Below are positions 7,980 through 16,315 of a stretch of DNA of 45,251 nt, piece after piece. Numbering within the stretch: the stretch's first letter is position 1; every line of letters begins with the position of its first letter. The notes beneath the pieces were generated by a model. It searched no databases, was not told the DNA's origin, and saw nothing but the letters and a program-made list of their open reading frames with translations. Both the position numbers and the translations under genes were made by a program. The DNA is from CAVAWX01 sp963592385 (GTDB lineage: Bacteria > Actinomycetota > Coriobacteriia > Coriobacteriales > QAMH01): positions 1-45,251 of the forward strand of contig CAVAWX010000004.1 of the NCBI GenBank assembly GCA_963592385.1, in the 5' to 3' direction.

Positions 7980-9263
7980 CTACTTGTCCCAGCCGCGCAA
8001 TATGGTCTGGTCGCGCTCGGCGCCCACGGTGACGATGCTCACGCGCACGCCGGCAAGCTCCTCGAGGAAGGCCACGTAGTCGCGCGCCTCCCTCGGCAGC
8101 TCGTCGAAGCTGCGGCAGCCCGAGATGTCGCAGTTCCAGCCGGGCAGCTCCTCGTAGACCGGTTTCGCATGGTGAAAGGCCGTCTGCTGGCCGGGCACGC
8201 TGGCCCAGTTACGCCCGTCGGCCTCGTAAGCGGTGCAGACCTTGATGGTCTCGAAGGCACCCAGCACGTCGAGCTTGGTGAGCGCGATGTCGGTGAGGCC
8301 GTTGACCTCGGCGGCGTAGCGCACGACCACCGCGTCGTACCAGCCCGTGCGCCGCGCGCGCCCCGTCGTGACGCCCACCTCGCAGCCCACCTCGGCCAGA
8401 CGCGCGCCGCATTCGTCGTCGAGCTCGGTGGGAAACGGCCCGGACCCCACGCGCGTGAGGTAGGACTTGGCCACGCCCACGACGCGCTCGATGGCCACCG
8501 GCCCCACGCCGCTGCCCGTGCAGGCGCCGCCGGCCGTGCAGTTGCTGGAGGTGACGAAGGGGTAGGTGCCGTGGTCGATGTCGAGCTGCGTGGCCTGCGC
8601 CCCCTCGAACAGCACGCGCTTGCCCCCGCGCAGCGCCTCGTTCAAGACGTGGCTGGCGTCGATCACGTGCGGGCGCATGCGCGCGGCAAAGGGCAGGTAC
8701 TCGTCGCAAATCGCGTCCACCGTGTAGCCGGGCAGGCCGTAGACCTTTTCCAGGATGTCGTTTTTCACCGACAGCGCCGCGGCCAGCTTCTCGCGCAGGA
8801 TGTGCTCGTCGAGCAGGTCCTGGACGCGAATGCCGTAGCGGGCGAACTTGTCCTGGTAGCACGGGCCGATGCCGCGCTTGGTCGTGCCGATCTTGTTCTT
8901 GCCCAGACGCGCCTCGTCGGCGCCGTCGAGGTCGAGGTGGTAGGGCATGATCACGTGCGCGTTGCCGGAAATGCGCAGCTTGTCGGTGGCGATGCCCTTG
9001 GCCTCGAGCATGTCCATCTCCTCGACGAGCACGTGCGGGTCGATGACGCAGCCGTTGCCGATCACGGGCGTGACCGCGTCGTACATGATGCCGCTCGGGA
9101 TGAGGTGCAGCGCGAGCTTCGTGTCGCCGTGAATAACGGTGTGGCCGGCGTTGTTGCCGCCCTGGAAGCGCACCACGAAATCGTAGTCGCGCGCGATCAG
9201 GTCCGTGACCTTGCCCTTGCCCTCGTCGCCCCACTGCGTGCCCACAAGGATGGTGCCCGGCAT
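7980..9263 (-). CDS. purA: Adenylosuccinate synthetase
   Basis: PurA joins IMP and aspartate using GTP, the first step from IMP to AMP. The 427-residue length is typical. It begins MPGTILVGTQWGDEGKGKV, with the GDEGKGK GTP loop and catalytic Asp, then the NNAGHTV motif with the catalytic His. KRGIGPCYQDK, FEGAQATQLDIDHGTYPFVTSSN (in parts) and the C-terminal VSIVTVGAERDQTI are also typical. AGGAG with 6 nt spacing precedes the ATG. It follows dnaB after 250 bp containing hairpins and its own candidate promoter, so it is probably a separate unit. Confidence 0.97.
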   Translation of the reverse strand: MPGTILVGTQWGDEGKGKVTDLIARDYDFVVRFQGGNNAGHTVIHGDTKLALHLIPSGIMYDAVTPVIGNGCVIDPHVLVEEMDMLEAKGIATDKLRISGNAHVIMPYHLDLDGADEARLGKNKIGTTKRGIGPCYQDKFARYGIRVQDLLDEHILREKLAAALSVKNDILEKVYGLPGYTVDAICDEYLPFAARMRPHVIDASHVLNEALRGGKRVLFEGAQATQLDIDHGTYPFVTSSNCTAGGACTGSGVGPVAIERVVGVAKSYLTRVGSGPFPTELDDECGARLAEVGCEVGVTTGRARRTGWYDAVVVRYAAEVNGLTDIALTKLDVLGAFETIKVCTAYEADGRNWASVPGQQTAFHHAKPVYEELPGWNCDISGCRSFDELPREARDYVAFLEELAGVRVSIVTVGAERDQTILRGWDK

Positions 9264-9359
9264 GTCTGCTCCTTTTTTCGTCGGGTGGCGCGCCGCGATC
9301 CTTCACCCGCCCCGCGCATTCGGGATGGGCGGACGTGCGCGCGTGTCTGTCCGCGCAAC

Positions 9360-9365
9360 AGTGTA
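9360..9365 (-). promoter_or_regulatory. Candidate -10 box for purA
   Basis: TACACT on the minus strand would give a leader of about 90 nt before the purA ATG. There is no good -35. Confidence 0.35.
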
Positions 9366-9427
9366 GCGAATGCACGGGTGCGCCCCGTGTGAAGCCTCGG
9401 TGAAAAAGAGCGCGGCGGGCGAAGCGA

Positions 9428-9453
9428 GCGGCGCCCCCAGGGTGAAGCGCCGC
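9428..9453. repeat. Hairpin A of a pair between dnaB and purA
   Basis: GCGGCGC (9428-9434) pairs with GCGCCGC (9447-9453) around a 12-nt loop. The sequence resembles the hairpin at 9481-9512, sharing CCCAG-G-GAAGCGC. The pair looks like duplicated copies of one palindromic element. Confidence 0.6.
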
Positions 9454-9480
9454 GGCGTGCATTCGGGGGCGGGCAAGGCA

Positions 9481-9512
9481 GGCGGCGCGCCCAGAGCGAA
9501 GCGCGCGCCGCC
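9481..9512 (-). terminator. Hairpin B, likely end of the dnaB transcript
   Basis: A perfect 10-bp GC stem (9481-9490 with 9503-9512) with a 12-nt loop lies one base after the dnaB stop. It has no T run, so it may slow or protect 3' ends rather than be a classical terminator. Confidence 0.5.
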
Positions 9513-9513
9513 C

Positions 9514-10938
9514 CTAGTACTCCTCGTCGTAGCGGTCGTCGGCAAAGGCCATGTTGTCGAAGCGCGTGGAGTTCTCCTTGAACGCCAGGTGCACCGTGCC
9601 GATCGGGCCGCTGCGGTGCTTCGCCACGATCACGTCGGCCACGCCCCAGTCCGGGCGCCCCTCCTGCTCGGCCTCGTTGATCGTCTTGGAGCGGTCGAGG
9701 AACATGACCACGTCGGCGTCTTGCTCGATGGCGCCGGATTCACGCAGGTCCGAGAGTATGGGGCGCTTGTCCTGGCGCGACTCGACGGCACGCGAGAGCT
9801 GCGAGAGCGCGATGATGGGCATGTCGAGCTCCTTGGCCAGAATCTTCAGGCCGCGCGAGATCTCGGCAATCTCGACCTGGCGCGACTCCGTGCGCGAGTT
9901 CTGCGGCTGCATGAGCTGCAGGTAGTCGACGATGATGAGGCCCTTCTCGGGCTCGACCCCGCGCAGCTGCCGGCGCGCCTTCGCGCGCACCTCGAGTATG
10001 GACGCCGAGGGCGTGTCGTCGATCCACAGGCTGAGCTTGGACAGGGTGCCCGACGCCTGGATGAGGCTTTGCCAGTCGGCGGCGCGCAGCCCGCGCCCGG
10101 TCTGGAGCTTCTTGGAGTCGATCTGCGTCTCGGTGGCCAGCACGCGCGAGATGAGCTGCGTGGCCGACATCTCGAGGCTGAAGAAGGCGACGGCGGTGCC
10201 CAGCTGCGCGGCACGCGAGGCGATGTTCAAGGCCAGAGCCGTCTTGCCCACGGACGGACGCGCCGCGAGTATGACCAGATCGCCGCCGCGCAGGCCGCCC
10301 AACAGCTCGTCGAGGTCTTTGAAGCCCGTGCGCACCCCGAGCATGCGCCCGCCGCTTTCGGCCAGGTCGCGCAGCTCCTCGAAGGCCTCGAGCACGAGGG
10401 AGTCGGCGCCCTTGAAGCCGGTGGCCACGCGCTGGTTCGTGACGGAGAAGAGGAGCTTTTCGGACTCCTCCACCACCTCGTCGAGGTCGTCGGGGGCGTC
10501 GTAGCCGATGGCCTGGATGCGGGCGCCCGCGCCGACGAGCGCGCGCAGCAGCGCCTCGCGCTTCACCACGTCGATGTGGTGCGCCCAATTGTCCAGCGCG
10601 TAGTTGTTGGTGCCCAGCTCGATGATGTAGGGGCGCCCGCCGACGGCCTCCAGCTCGCCTTTTGCCTGCAGGCGCGCGGCAAGCGAGATGTGGTCCACGG
10701 GAATGCCCTTGGCCGACAGCTCCTGCATCGCCGTGAAGATCTTGCGGTGCGCCGGACGGTAGAACTCCTCGGCCGTGATCTTGGTGAAGGCCTCTTCGGC
10801 CACCTCGGTGTCGAACATCATGGCCGCGAGCACGGCTTTTTCCGCGTCGATGTTCTGCGGGATGATGCGATCCGCGTTCGGGTTGTTCAAAGGGCGCGGC
10901 TTGGCGGCCGGCCCGGCAGAGTAGGCAAGTTCGGGCAT
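9514..10938 (-). CDS. dnaB: Replicative DNA helicase DnaB
   Basis: This is the hexameric 5'-3' helicase of the replication fork. The 474-residue protein has the N-terminal helical domain (IPQNIDAEKAVLAAMM, then FYRPAHRKIF), a linker, and a RecA-like domain from about residue 200. Walker A is ARPSVGKTALALN at about 224, Walker B is LIIVDYLQLM, and QLSRAVE and LRESGAIEQDAD follow. No intein or insertion is seen. AAGGA lies about 11 nt before the ATG. The upstream gap carries a DnaA box, which may link expression to replication initiation. Confidence 0.97.
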   Translation of the reverse strand: MPELAYSAGPAAKPRPLNNPNADRIIPQNIDAEKAVLAAMMFDTEVAEEAFTKITAEEFYRPAHRKIFTAMQELSAKGIPVDHISLAARLQAKGELEAVGGRPYIIELGTNNYALDNWAHHIDVVKREALLRALVGAGARIQAIGYDAPDDLDEVVEESEKLLFSVTNQRVATGFKGADSLVLEAFEELRDLAESGGRMLGVRTGFKDLDELLGGLRGGDLVILAARPSVGKTALALNIASRAAQLGTAVAFFSLEMSATQLISRVLATETQIDSKKLQTGRGLRAADWQSLIQASGTLSKLSLWIDDTPSASILEVRAKARRQLRGVEPEKGLIIVDYLQLMQPQNSRTESRQVEIAEISRGLKILAKELDMPIIALSQLSRAVESRQDKRPILSDLRESGAIEQDADVVMFLDRSKTINEAEQEGRPDWGVADVIVAKHRSGPIGTVHLAFKENSTRFDNMAFADDRYDEEY

Positions 10939-10976
10939 CGTCTCGGTTCCTTTTCGCTGTAGCTTCGTTTTTCGCT

Positions 10977-10982
10977 ACTCTA
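10977..10982 (-). promoter_or_regulatory. Candidate -10 box for dnaB
   Basis: TAGAGT on the minus strand is 38 nt before the dnaB ATG. The -35 is not recognisable. Confidence 0.35.
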
Positions 10983-11072
10983 GCGTGAAGGGCGGATGCG
11001 TTTTCCGCTGAAACGCGCTTTCAACAGCCATTGTGGAATGCGCCCGCGTTCGGCTCCTGCCCGAAAGCCGCG

Positions 11073-11081
11073 TTATCCACA
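11073..11081 (+). promoter_or_regulatory. DnaA box TTATCCACA
   Basis: This is an exact match to the classical 9-mer, about 135 bp upstream of dnaB. Degenerate TTCCAC copies flank it at 11031-11039 (minus) and 11082-11089 (plus). It may be a DnaA regulatory site or a single-site DnaA titration locus. Confidence 0.6.
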
Positions 11082-11262
11082 ATTCCACTGATTTTGCCGC
11101 TTTTTTCGGGGGCGGCCGCCGGCTCCGCCGAGGCTCGCGGCGGGCGAGTTCGGGTTGCGAGCGTCCCACCCCAGCGCCGAGCTCATGCGGCGCCACGTCC
11201 CGGCTGCGCGCGCCCATCACCCCGCACGCGCGCCGCGTTTCACCGCACAACTGCGCCGCGCC

Positions 11263-12144
11263 TCACCTGCGGTCTATCTCGTCGCGGTCGTCGCGCAGGT
11301 CGTTGGGCATGACGCGTATGTCGGTGTAGCCCATCTCGCGCAGGGCCTGCGCCGTGCGCTGCGGCGGCGTGACGTCGGGCTGGAACTTCGCGCAGTACTC
11401 GAGCGCCTGCACGAGGGTGACGTTGTGGTTCAGGTCCGCCATCGTGTCCACGTCGGGCACGTCAGGCAGGTAGAGCGCCGGCAGCCCCAGCGCGTCGGCC
11501 TTCTGGATGTAGGCGGGCAAGACCGTCAGGCCTTGCGGGTTGTAGAAGACGCCCGTGTGGTCGAAGGCGGTGTCGCGCGTCCACCCCACGATGGAGACGC
11601 CCATCTCCTGGTCGGGCGCCACCACGATGCCGCCGCCGGGCCGTCCGCACAGCTCGTGCAGGCGCGCGAAGCCCTCCTCCACCACCGTACGCCGCAGCGC
11701 CGGCATGTCGCAGCCCATGGAGAGCACCGTGTCGTAGCCGCGGGCAAAGACCTGCGCAAACGCGTCGTTGTAATGCTCGTCGAAGCTGGCGCCGTCGTCG
11801 TGGATGAAGAAGAGGCGGCGCGGCCACTTCCCGCTTTCGGCAAACAGCGCGCGCATCTGCCGCTCCTGGTCGGCGCCCGGCGAGGAGATGAAAATGTCGT
11901 ACTCGTCGTGGACGGGGACGCTCTCGCAGGTGCCCTCCATCGCGCGGCGCTCGAGGTCGGCCCGCTCGAGGTCCGTGCAGGCGTCGCAGCAGATCTCGAC
12001 CACGTCGAAGAGCATGCAGTGGTAGAGCGCGGAGGCCGTCTCGGGCGGAAAGAACCCGTCCTTTATCGGCGTGAGGCGCGTCTTCACCTTGCCCGACGCG
12101 GGGACCTTGGAAAAGAGGAGGATGGCGTTTCTTCTCGTGTTCAT
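11263..12144 (-). CDS. DUF2064 (GT-A fold, TIGR04282-like) transferase
   Basis: The 293-residue protein starts MNTRRNAILLFSKVPASGKVKTRL, the diagnostic N terminus of the DUF2064/TIGR04282 family, which has a nucleotide-diphosphosugar transferase-like fold. The metal-site motif appears as LSMGCDMPAL, followed by VVAPDQEMGVSIVGW and LYLPDVPDVDTMADL, all in family order. The substrate is unknown. It lies 71 nt downstream of the Wzm-like permease, so a role in making or modifying the exported glycan is plausible but inferred. No strong ribosome site is seen before the ATG. Confidence 0.8.
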   Translation of the reverse strand: MNTRRNAILLFSKVPASGKVKTRLTPIKDGFFPPETASALYHCMLFDVVEICCDACTDLERADLERRAMEGTCESVPVHDEYDIFISSPGADQERQMRALFAESGKWPRRLFFIHDDGASFDEHYNDAFAQVFARGYDTVLSMGCDMPALRRTVVEEGFARLHELCGRPGGGIVVAPDQEMGVSIVGWTRDTAFDHTGVFYNPQGLTVLPAYIQKADALGLPALYLPDVPDVDTMADLNHNVTLVQALEYCAKFQPDVTPPQRTAQALREMGYTDIRVMPNDLRDDRDEIDRR

Positions 12145-12157
12145 GCGTCCGATGCGC

Positions 12158-12178
12158 GCCCTTCGCCCTTCGCCCTTC
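12158..12178. repeat. Three tandem 7-nt repeats (GCCCTTC)
   Basis: Perfect tandem copies at 12158-12164, 12165-12171 and 12172-12178 lie between the ABC permease and the DUF2064 gene. A TTTCACC element follows at 12195-12201. Confidence 0.75.
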
Positions 12179-12215
12179 GCCTGCGCCCCGCGTCTTTCAC
12201 CCCGCGCCGCTCGCG

Positions 12216-13049
12216 CTACAAGACGTCGGGGATCTCCTTGCGCAGGCGCGAGAAGACGAAGATGCCGATGAAGACGGTGGCGATGACGGTGCCCACGCCG
12301 CAGAAGAAGAAGCTGGGGTCTTGCCAGATCCAGCCGTTCGTCCCGTGGACGACCGAGCCGTTCGCGAACACCATGCGGTAGCTCTGCACGATGAAGGTGA
12401 CGGGGTTGAACAGCAGCGCCGTCTGCACCGCGTGGTAGGGGATGGCGTTCACGTCGAAGATGACGCCGGAGAGCCAGAAGAGGATCGTGCTGAGCGTCGC
12501 GATGAGGTTCGAGACGTCTTTGCTGATGGCCGACAGCGGCGAGGTCATGAGCGAGTAGCCCACCGAGAACACGTACATGATCACCATGAGCAGCGGCAGC
12601 TGCAGGAAGTAGACGTCGAAGGTGCCGCCGCACAGCACGTACATGATGAAAAGCGCGGCCATGAGCAGCAGATGCAGGAACATCAGCGAGAGCATGTGGA
12701 AGACCGGGATGAGCGCGACGGGGAACTTCAGCTTGTTCACCAGATAGGCGTACTGGTTGAAGACGTGCGAGCCCTGGTTGATGGTGTCTTGGAGGAAGAA
12801 CCACGGCATGATGCCCGAAGCCAGCCATATCAGGTACTCGGCGCCCGTCATGTTGCCGCCGGAGGCGCGCATCCCGAGGAAGAGCGCGAACCAGAAGCAG
12901 AAGATGTACATGGCCGGCTTCAGGAACAGCCACGCCCATCCGAACACCGTGTTTTGCGTCTGGCGGCGCAGCGAGATATAGGCCAGGTGCCACACTTGCT
13001 TGTGCCAGGCGCCGAGGTCTTTGAACATCTGCACGAACGTGGACCACAT
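12216..13049 (-). CDS. ABC-2 type polysaccharide export permease (Wzm/TagG-like)
   Basis: The 277-residue membrane protein is the channel half of a glycan exporter. The cytoplasmic N terminus with an amphipathic stretch (YISLRRQTQNTVFGWAWLFLKP) is typical of Wzm/TagG, followed by about six hydrophobic segments and the FNPVTFIVQSYRMVF loop characteristic of the family. The ATPase gene ends 6 nt upstream, so the two form one unit. The likely cargo is a lipid-linked surface polysaccharide or teichoic acid-like polymer; the sequence does not say which. Confidence 0.88.
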   Translation of the reverse strand: MWSTFVQMFKDLGAWHKQVWHLAYISLRRQTQNTVFGWAWLFLKPAMYIFCFWFALFLGMRASGGNMTGAEYLIWLASGIMPWFFLQDTINQGSHVFNQYAYLVNKLKFPVALIPVFHMLSLMFLHLLLMAALFIMYVLCGGTFDVYFLQLPLLMVIMYVFSVGYSLMTSPLSAISKDVSNLIATLSTILFWLSGVIFDVNAIPYHAVQTALLFNPVTFIVQSYRMVFANGSVVHGTNGWIWQDPSFFFCGVGTVIATVFIGIFVFSRLRKEIPDVL

Positions 13050-13055
13050 AGCCGC

Positions 13056-13907
13056 TCAGTCCTTCTCGTAGAAATCGATGGCGTCTTGAATGGGGCCGTC
13101 GAAGAGCTTCTGGCCGTGCCGGATGACGATGCCGCGTTCGCAGAACTGGCGCGCCGCGTCGGAGGCGTGGGTGACGAAGAGAACCGTCACATGGCTGTCG
13201 GCCATGATCTCCTTCACGCGCGCACGGCATTTCGCGGAAAACTCGCGGTCGCCCACGGACAGCGCCTCGTCGACGACGAGGATGTCGGGGTTGATGCTGG
13301 AGGCGAAGGCAAAGCCCAGACGAGCGCGCATGCCCGAGGAATAGGTGCGCATGGGCTGGTCGATGTAGGAGCCCAGGTCGGCGAACTCGATGATGCTCGG
13401 CTCGAGCTTGCTGGCTTCCTCTTTGGAAAGCCCCCAGATCTGGGAGCGCAGGTAGATGTTCTGGCGGCCCGTCAGGCCGTTGTCGAAGCCGGCGCCCAGC
13501 TCCAGCAGCGCCGAGACGCGGCCGTTCACCGTGATGTCGCCCTCGTTGGGATAGACCACGCCGGTGATCATCTTCAAGGCGGTGGACTTGCCCGCGCCGT
13601 TGGGGCCCAGGAAGGCGACGGCCTCGCCCTGGCGGATCTGGAAGCTCAGGTCGTTGTTGGCGCAGACCTCCTCGTAGGGGATGCGCTTGAAGAGCAGGCC
13701 GAGGATGCGCGCGCGGTCGTTGGCGTAGAGCCTGTAGCGCTTCGTCACGTCCTTGAACTCGACGGCGATGGGGCGCTCGGAGCCAGCATCGGCGGCGAGT
13801 TCACCGGCGGCATCTGGCGCAGCGGCATCAAGCGAGGCGTCGGCAGACGGCGTGCCGTCCGCGCCCTCGCGGTTCTCGGAGCTCGTATGTTCAAGGTCTT
13901 CGGGCAA
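13056..13907 (-). CDS. ABC exporter ATPase (Wzt/TagH-like)
   Basis: This is the nucleotide-binding partner of the downstream permease. The Walker A motif is FLGPNGAGKST, the signature is TYSSGMRARLGFA (SSGM, as in Wzt/TagH), and Walker B is DILVVDEALSVGD with the switch His in FVTHASDAA. The 283-residue length ends soon after the ATPase domain, so there is no C-terminal carbohydrate-binding domain as in long Wzt proteins. I chose a TTG start at 13907 because GAGGAG lies 6 nt before it; an in-frame ATG at 13940 has no ribosome site. About 50 acidic, Ala-rich residues precede the ATPase core. Confidence 0.88.
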   Translation of the reverse strand: MPEDLEHTSSENREGADGTPSADASLDAAAPDAAGELAADAGSERPIAVEFKDVTKRYRLYANDRARILGLLFKRIPYEEVCANNDLSFQIRQGEAVAFLGPNGAGKSTALKMITGVVYPNEGDITVNGRVSALLELGAGFDNGLTGRQNIYLRSQIWGLSKEEASKLEPSIIEFADLGSYIDQPMRTYSSGMRARLGFAFASSINPDILVVDEALSVGDREFSAKCRARVKEIMADSHVTVLFVTHASDAARQFCERGIVIRHGQKLFDGPIQDAIDFYEKD

Positions 13908-13913
13908 ATGTCT

Positions 13914-13919
13914 CTCCTC
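13914..13919 (-). promoter_or_regulatory. Ribosome binding site for the TTG start of the ABC ATPase
   Basis: GAGGAG on the minus strand, 6 nt before TTG 13907. It decides against the upstream ATG at 13940. Confidence 0.55.
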
Positions 13920-13948
13920 GACGACACACACTCGAAACATGAAGAGGG

Positions 13949-13976
13949 ATTCTACCACGCGCCCTCTTTCAGGCAA
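13949..13976 (-). promoter_or_regulatory. Candidate promoter of the ABC exporter operon
   Basis: TTGCCT (13971-13976) and TAGAAT (13949-13954) on the minus strand with 16 nt between them. The start point near 13942 would give a leader of about 35 nt to the TTG start, or a leaderless message from ATG 13940. Confidence 0.5.
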
Positions 13977-14028
13977 TATGCGCGGGAAAGTATGTGCCGC
14001 GGGCGTGTAGATTTGATGGTGAAGGAGC

Positions 14029-14757
14029 TCAGCCCAGGTGAATGGCCTCGACGGCCTGCGCGGCCAGTCGGGCGGTCTCCTCGTCGGGGCCGTCGGCCAG
14101 CTCCTCGAGCGGCTCCAGCGCCTCGAGCGCCTTGAGGTTCGCGAGCGCCTCGATGGCGTAGCGCACGGTCCACTCCGACGGATCTTCGAGCAGCTCGATG
14201 CAGGTGCCGACCGTCTCCTTGTCGAAGGGCAGATGCCCGAGCGACCACACCGCCGCGCCGCGCAGGGCGTCGATGCCGGGGTCTTCCGCGAGCACGGACA
14301 GGAGATGGCGGCGCGCGCGCTCGGCCAGCGCCACATGGGCGGAGATGTCGCTGTGGGGCTTCTCGCAGCGCTCGCCTATGGCCGTGGCCGCCGCGATGCG
14401 CACGTGGTCGGGGCGCGAGAGGTCGCCCAGCAGGTCGAGCACCGCGTCCAGACAGCGCCGCGCGTCGATTTGCCCGAGCGCCCACACGCAGTTGGCCGCC
14501 GTCTGCTCGCACGGGTCTTTCACCCCTTCGAGCAGCGGTTCCAAGGCGCGCTCGTCGTTCATCACCCCGAGGGCCGCGGCGCAGGTGGTGCGCACCTCGT
14601 CCACGGGGTCGAACAGCGCCACCACGACGGGCGCGAAGGCGGCAGGGCCGGCCGTGCGCGCGAGCCCCATGACGGCCAGCGCGCGCGCCTTGGGGTCGTC
14701 GTCTTTGGTGAACTCGACGAGCATCTCGAAACTCTGGGTCTGGTCTGGCTGGGACAT
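14029..14757 (-). CDS. HEAT-repeat protein
   Basis: The 242-residue soluble protein is built from about six helical repeats of 30-35 residues, such as DDPKARALAVMGLAR, DPVDEVRTTCAAALG, DPCEQTAANCVWALG and LRGAAVWSLGHL, typical of HEAT/PBS-lyase-type repeats. These are protein-binding scaffolds; the partner is unknown. I start at MSQPDQTQ because a longer in-frame start would run to the edge of the tRNA gene with composition unlike the repeats. The start codon sits in an inverted repeat (GACATC 14778-14783 with GATGTC 14753-14758), which could affect translation. The nearest upstream promoter seen is that of tRNA-Val. Confidence 0.8.
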   Translation of the reverse strand: MSQPDQTQSFEMLVEFTKDDDPKARALAVMGLARTAGPAAFAPVVVALFDPVDEVRTTCAAALGVMNDERALEPLLEGVKDPCEQTAANCVWALGQIDARRCLDAVLDLLGDLSRPDHVRIAAATAIGERCEKPHSDISAHVALAERARRHLLSVLAEDPGIDALRGAAVWSLGHLPFDKETVGTCIELLEDPSEWTVRYAIEALANLKALEALEPLEELADGPDEETARLAAQAVEAIHLG

Positions 14758-14898
14758 CTTCACGCTCTTTCTGAAAGGATGTCGGGCTGGTGAAACGGGC
14801 GGGCGGGCGTCGCGGGTATGGGCGCGGGCCGCAATGCGCGCAGCGAACATGCAGCGGGCAAACGCGACAGGCAGCAGCGCGGCGCCGGACAAGCATGG

Positions 14899-14973
14899 TG
14901 GTGGGCGATGTAGGGTTCGAACCTACGGCCTTCTGCGTGTAAAGCAGCTGCGCTACCACTGCGCCAATCGCCC
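14899..14973 (-). tRNA. tRNA-Val (anticodon TAC)
   Basis: The 75-nt cloverleaf has acceptor GGGCGAT/ATCGCCC, D arm GCGC/GCGC, anticodon loop TTTACAC giving TAC (Val, GTA and related codons), and T arm GTAGG/CCTAC around TTCGAAC. CCA is encoded at 14899-14901. The top pair of the anticodon stem is a G-A mismatch. I see no T-rich terminator between it and the HEAT-repeat gene 142 nt downstream. Confidence 0.95.
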
Positions 14974-14986
14974 ATGCACGCGCGGC

Positions 14987-14992
14987 ATTATA
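14987..14992 (-). promoter_or_regulatory. -10 box of tRNA-Val
   Basis: A perfect TATAAT on the minus strand would start transcription about 7 nt before the mature tRNA. There is no recognisable -35. Confidence 0.65.
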
Positions 14993-15036
14993 CCCGTCCC
15001 GCACGCAGGCCGTCGCGACGCGGGCGCCCCATAGCA

Positions 15037-15101
15037 GCGGCGGCGGGGCTGCGACGCGCGGGGCCGCACCGCGCGAAACCCTGCGGCGGCGGCGGGGCTG
15101 C
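15037..15101. repeat. Two direct 16-nt GC repeats
   Basis: GCGGCGGCGGGGCTGC occurs at 15037-15052 and 15086-15101 in the gap between asd and tRNA-Val. This gap (14993-15139) has no gene. Confidence 0.7.
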
Positions 15102-15139
15102 AATGCGCCACGCGAGTGCCTGGCGCCGGCGGCCCCCCT

Positions 15140-16165
15140 TTACGGCAGCAGGGCCTCGGCGATCTGGACGGCGTTGAGCGCGGCGCCCTTGCGCACCTGG
15201 TCCATGACCAGCCAAAAGGCCAGCCCGTTTTCCACCGTGCGGTCCGCGCGGATGCGCCCGACGAACACCTCGTCTGTGCCCTGCTTCAGGCCGGGCATGG
15301 GATAGACCAGCTGCTCGTAGTCGTCTTCGACCGCCACGCCCGGGGCGGCGGCCAGCACCTCGCGGGCGCGCTCGGGCGAGATGGGCTCGTTGAACTCCAC
15401 GTTGAGCGATTCGGCATGGCAGCGCAAGACGGGCACGCGCACGCAGGTGGGCGCGACCTGGATGGCATCGTCGCCGAAGATCTTCTGCGTCTCGACGACC
15501 ATCTTCCACTCTTCTTTGTAGTAGCCGTCTTCGACCGGCACGTCGATGTGGGGAATGACGTTGAAGGCGATCTGGTCGCTGAAAGCGGATATGGACAGCG
15601 GGCGCTCGTCCAAGAACTCGCGCGTCTGGTTGTAGAGCTCGTCCATGCCCTTCGCGCCCGCGCCGCTTGCCGCCTGGTAGGTGGACACGACGATGCGACG
15701 GATGCCGCCGGCCGCGTCGGCAAGCGCCTTCAAGGGCACGACCATCTCGATCGTCGAGCAGTTGGGGTTGGCGATGACGCCGGAATGCCAGGCCAGGTCG
15801 TGCGCGTTCACCTCGGGCACCACCAGCGGCACGTCCGGGTCCTGGCGAAACGCGCTGGAGTTGTCGATCATCACCGCGCCAGCCGCGACCACGGCCTCGC
15901 GGAAGCTCTTGGACACGGACGCGCCCGCGCTGAACAGCGCGATGTCGACGTCGGTGAAGCTGTCCTCGCGCATCTCCTCGACGGCAAGCTCGCCGCCCGC
16001 GAAGGGCAGCTTTTGGCCGGCCGAGCGCGCCGAGGCAAGGGCGCGGACCTCGGCGGCGGGAAAATCGCGCTGCTCGAGCACCTTCAGCATCTCGCGGCCG
16101 ACGGCGCCGGTCGCCCCGCACACAGCCACGACCGGGCGTGCGGGCATGTTCTTCGTCCAGCTCAT
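15140..16165 (-). CDS. asd: Aspartate-semialdehyde dehydrogenase
   Basis: The enzyme reduces aspartyl phosphate to aspartate semialdehyde with NADPH, feeding lysine/diaminopimelate, threonine and methionine synthesis. The 341-residue protein has the Rossmann motif VAVCGATGAVGREM, the catalytic Cys136 in IANPNCSTIEM, and RVPVLRCHAES with the active-site His. I start at MSWTKN because GAGGAG lies 5 nt before that ATG; an upstream in-frame ATG at 16204 lacks one. It supplies DAP for the wall genes upstream in the window but is about 110 bp from its neighbour and may have its own promoter. Confidence 0.97.
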   Translation of the reverse strand: MSWTKNMPARPVVAVCGATGAVGREMLKVLEQRDFPAAEVRALASARSAGQKLPFAGGELAVEEMREDSFTDVDIALFSAGASVSKSFREAVVAAGAVMIDNSSAFRQDPDVPLVVPEVNAHDLAWHSGVIANPNCSTIEMVVPLKALADAAGGIRRIVVSTYQAASGAGAKGMDELYNQTREFLDERPLSISAFSDQIAFNVIPHIDVPVEDGYYKEEWKMVVETQKIFGDDAIQVAPTCVRVPVLRCHAESLNVEFNEPISPERAREVLAAAPGVAVEDDYEQLVYPMPGLKQGTDEVFVGRIRADRTVENGLAFWLVMDQVRKGAALNAVQIAEALLP

Positions 16166-16315
16166 ATCTGCTCCTCGCATGTCGTGCGATCTGTTGTTCC
16201 GCATGATGTCGCGCGGCTCATCCGGGCGCGGCGCGGGTTTTCATTCTTTTCCTTTTCCCCGCGCTTTTCAAGAAGGAGCCGGGCAAGCGCGGCGGCACCG
16301 CCCGCACGCGCCACG

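Larger units (their letters stand above)
10939..11262. other. 324-bp intergenic region upstream of dnaB
   Basis: I see no gene here. It holds a candidate dnaB -10 (10977-10982), a perfect DnaA box (11073-11081), and TGTGGAAT/ATTCCAC inverted sequences at 11031-11039 and 11082-11088. A GC-rich stretch then runs to the stop of the DUF2064 gene. Confidence 0.6.

Noticed and set aside
7729..9513. Purine riboswitch before purF or purA
   Set aside because: No purine aptamer core or conserved loop-loop pattern could be recognised in the leaders of purA or of the regulator-purF unit.
11263..13230. 655-codon frame ending in the DUF2064 protein
   Set aside because: The first part is a shadow of the ABC transporter genes. 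The family N terminus begins at 12144.
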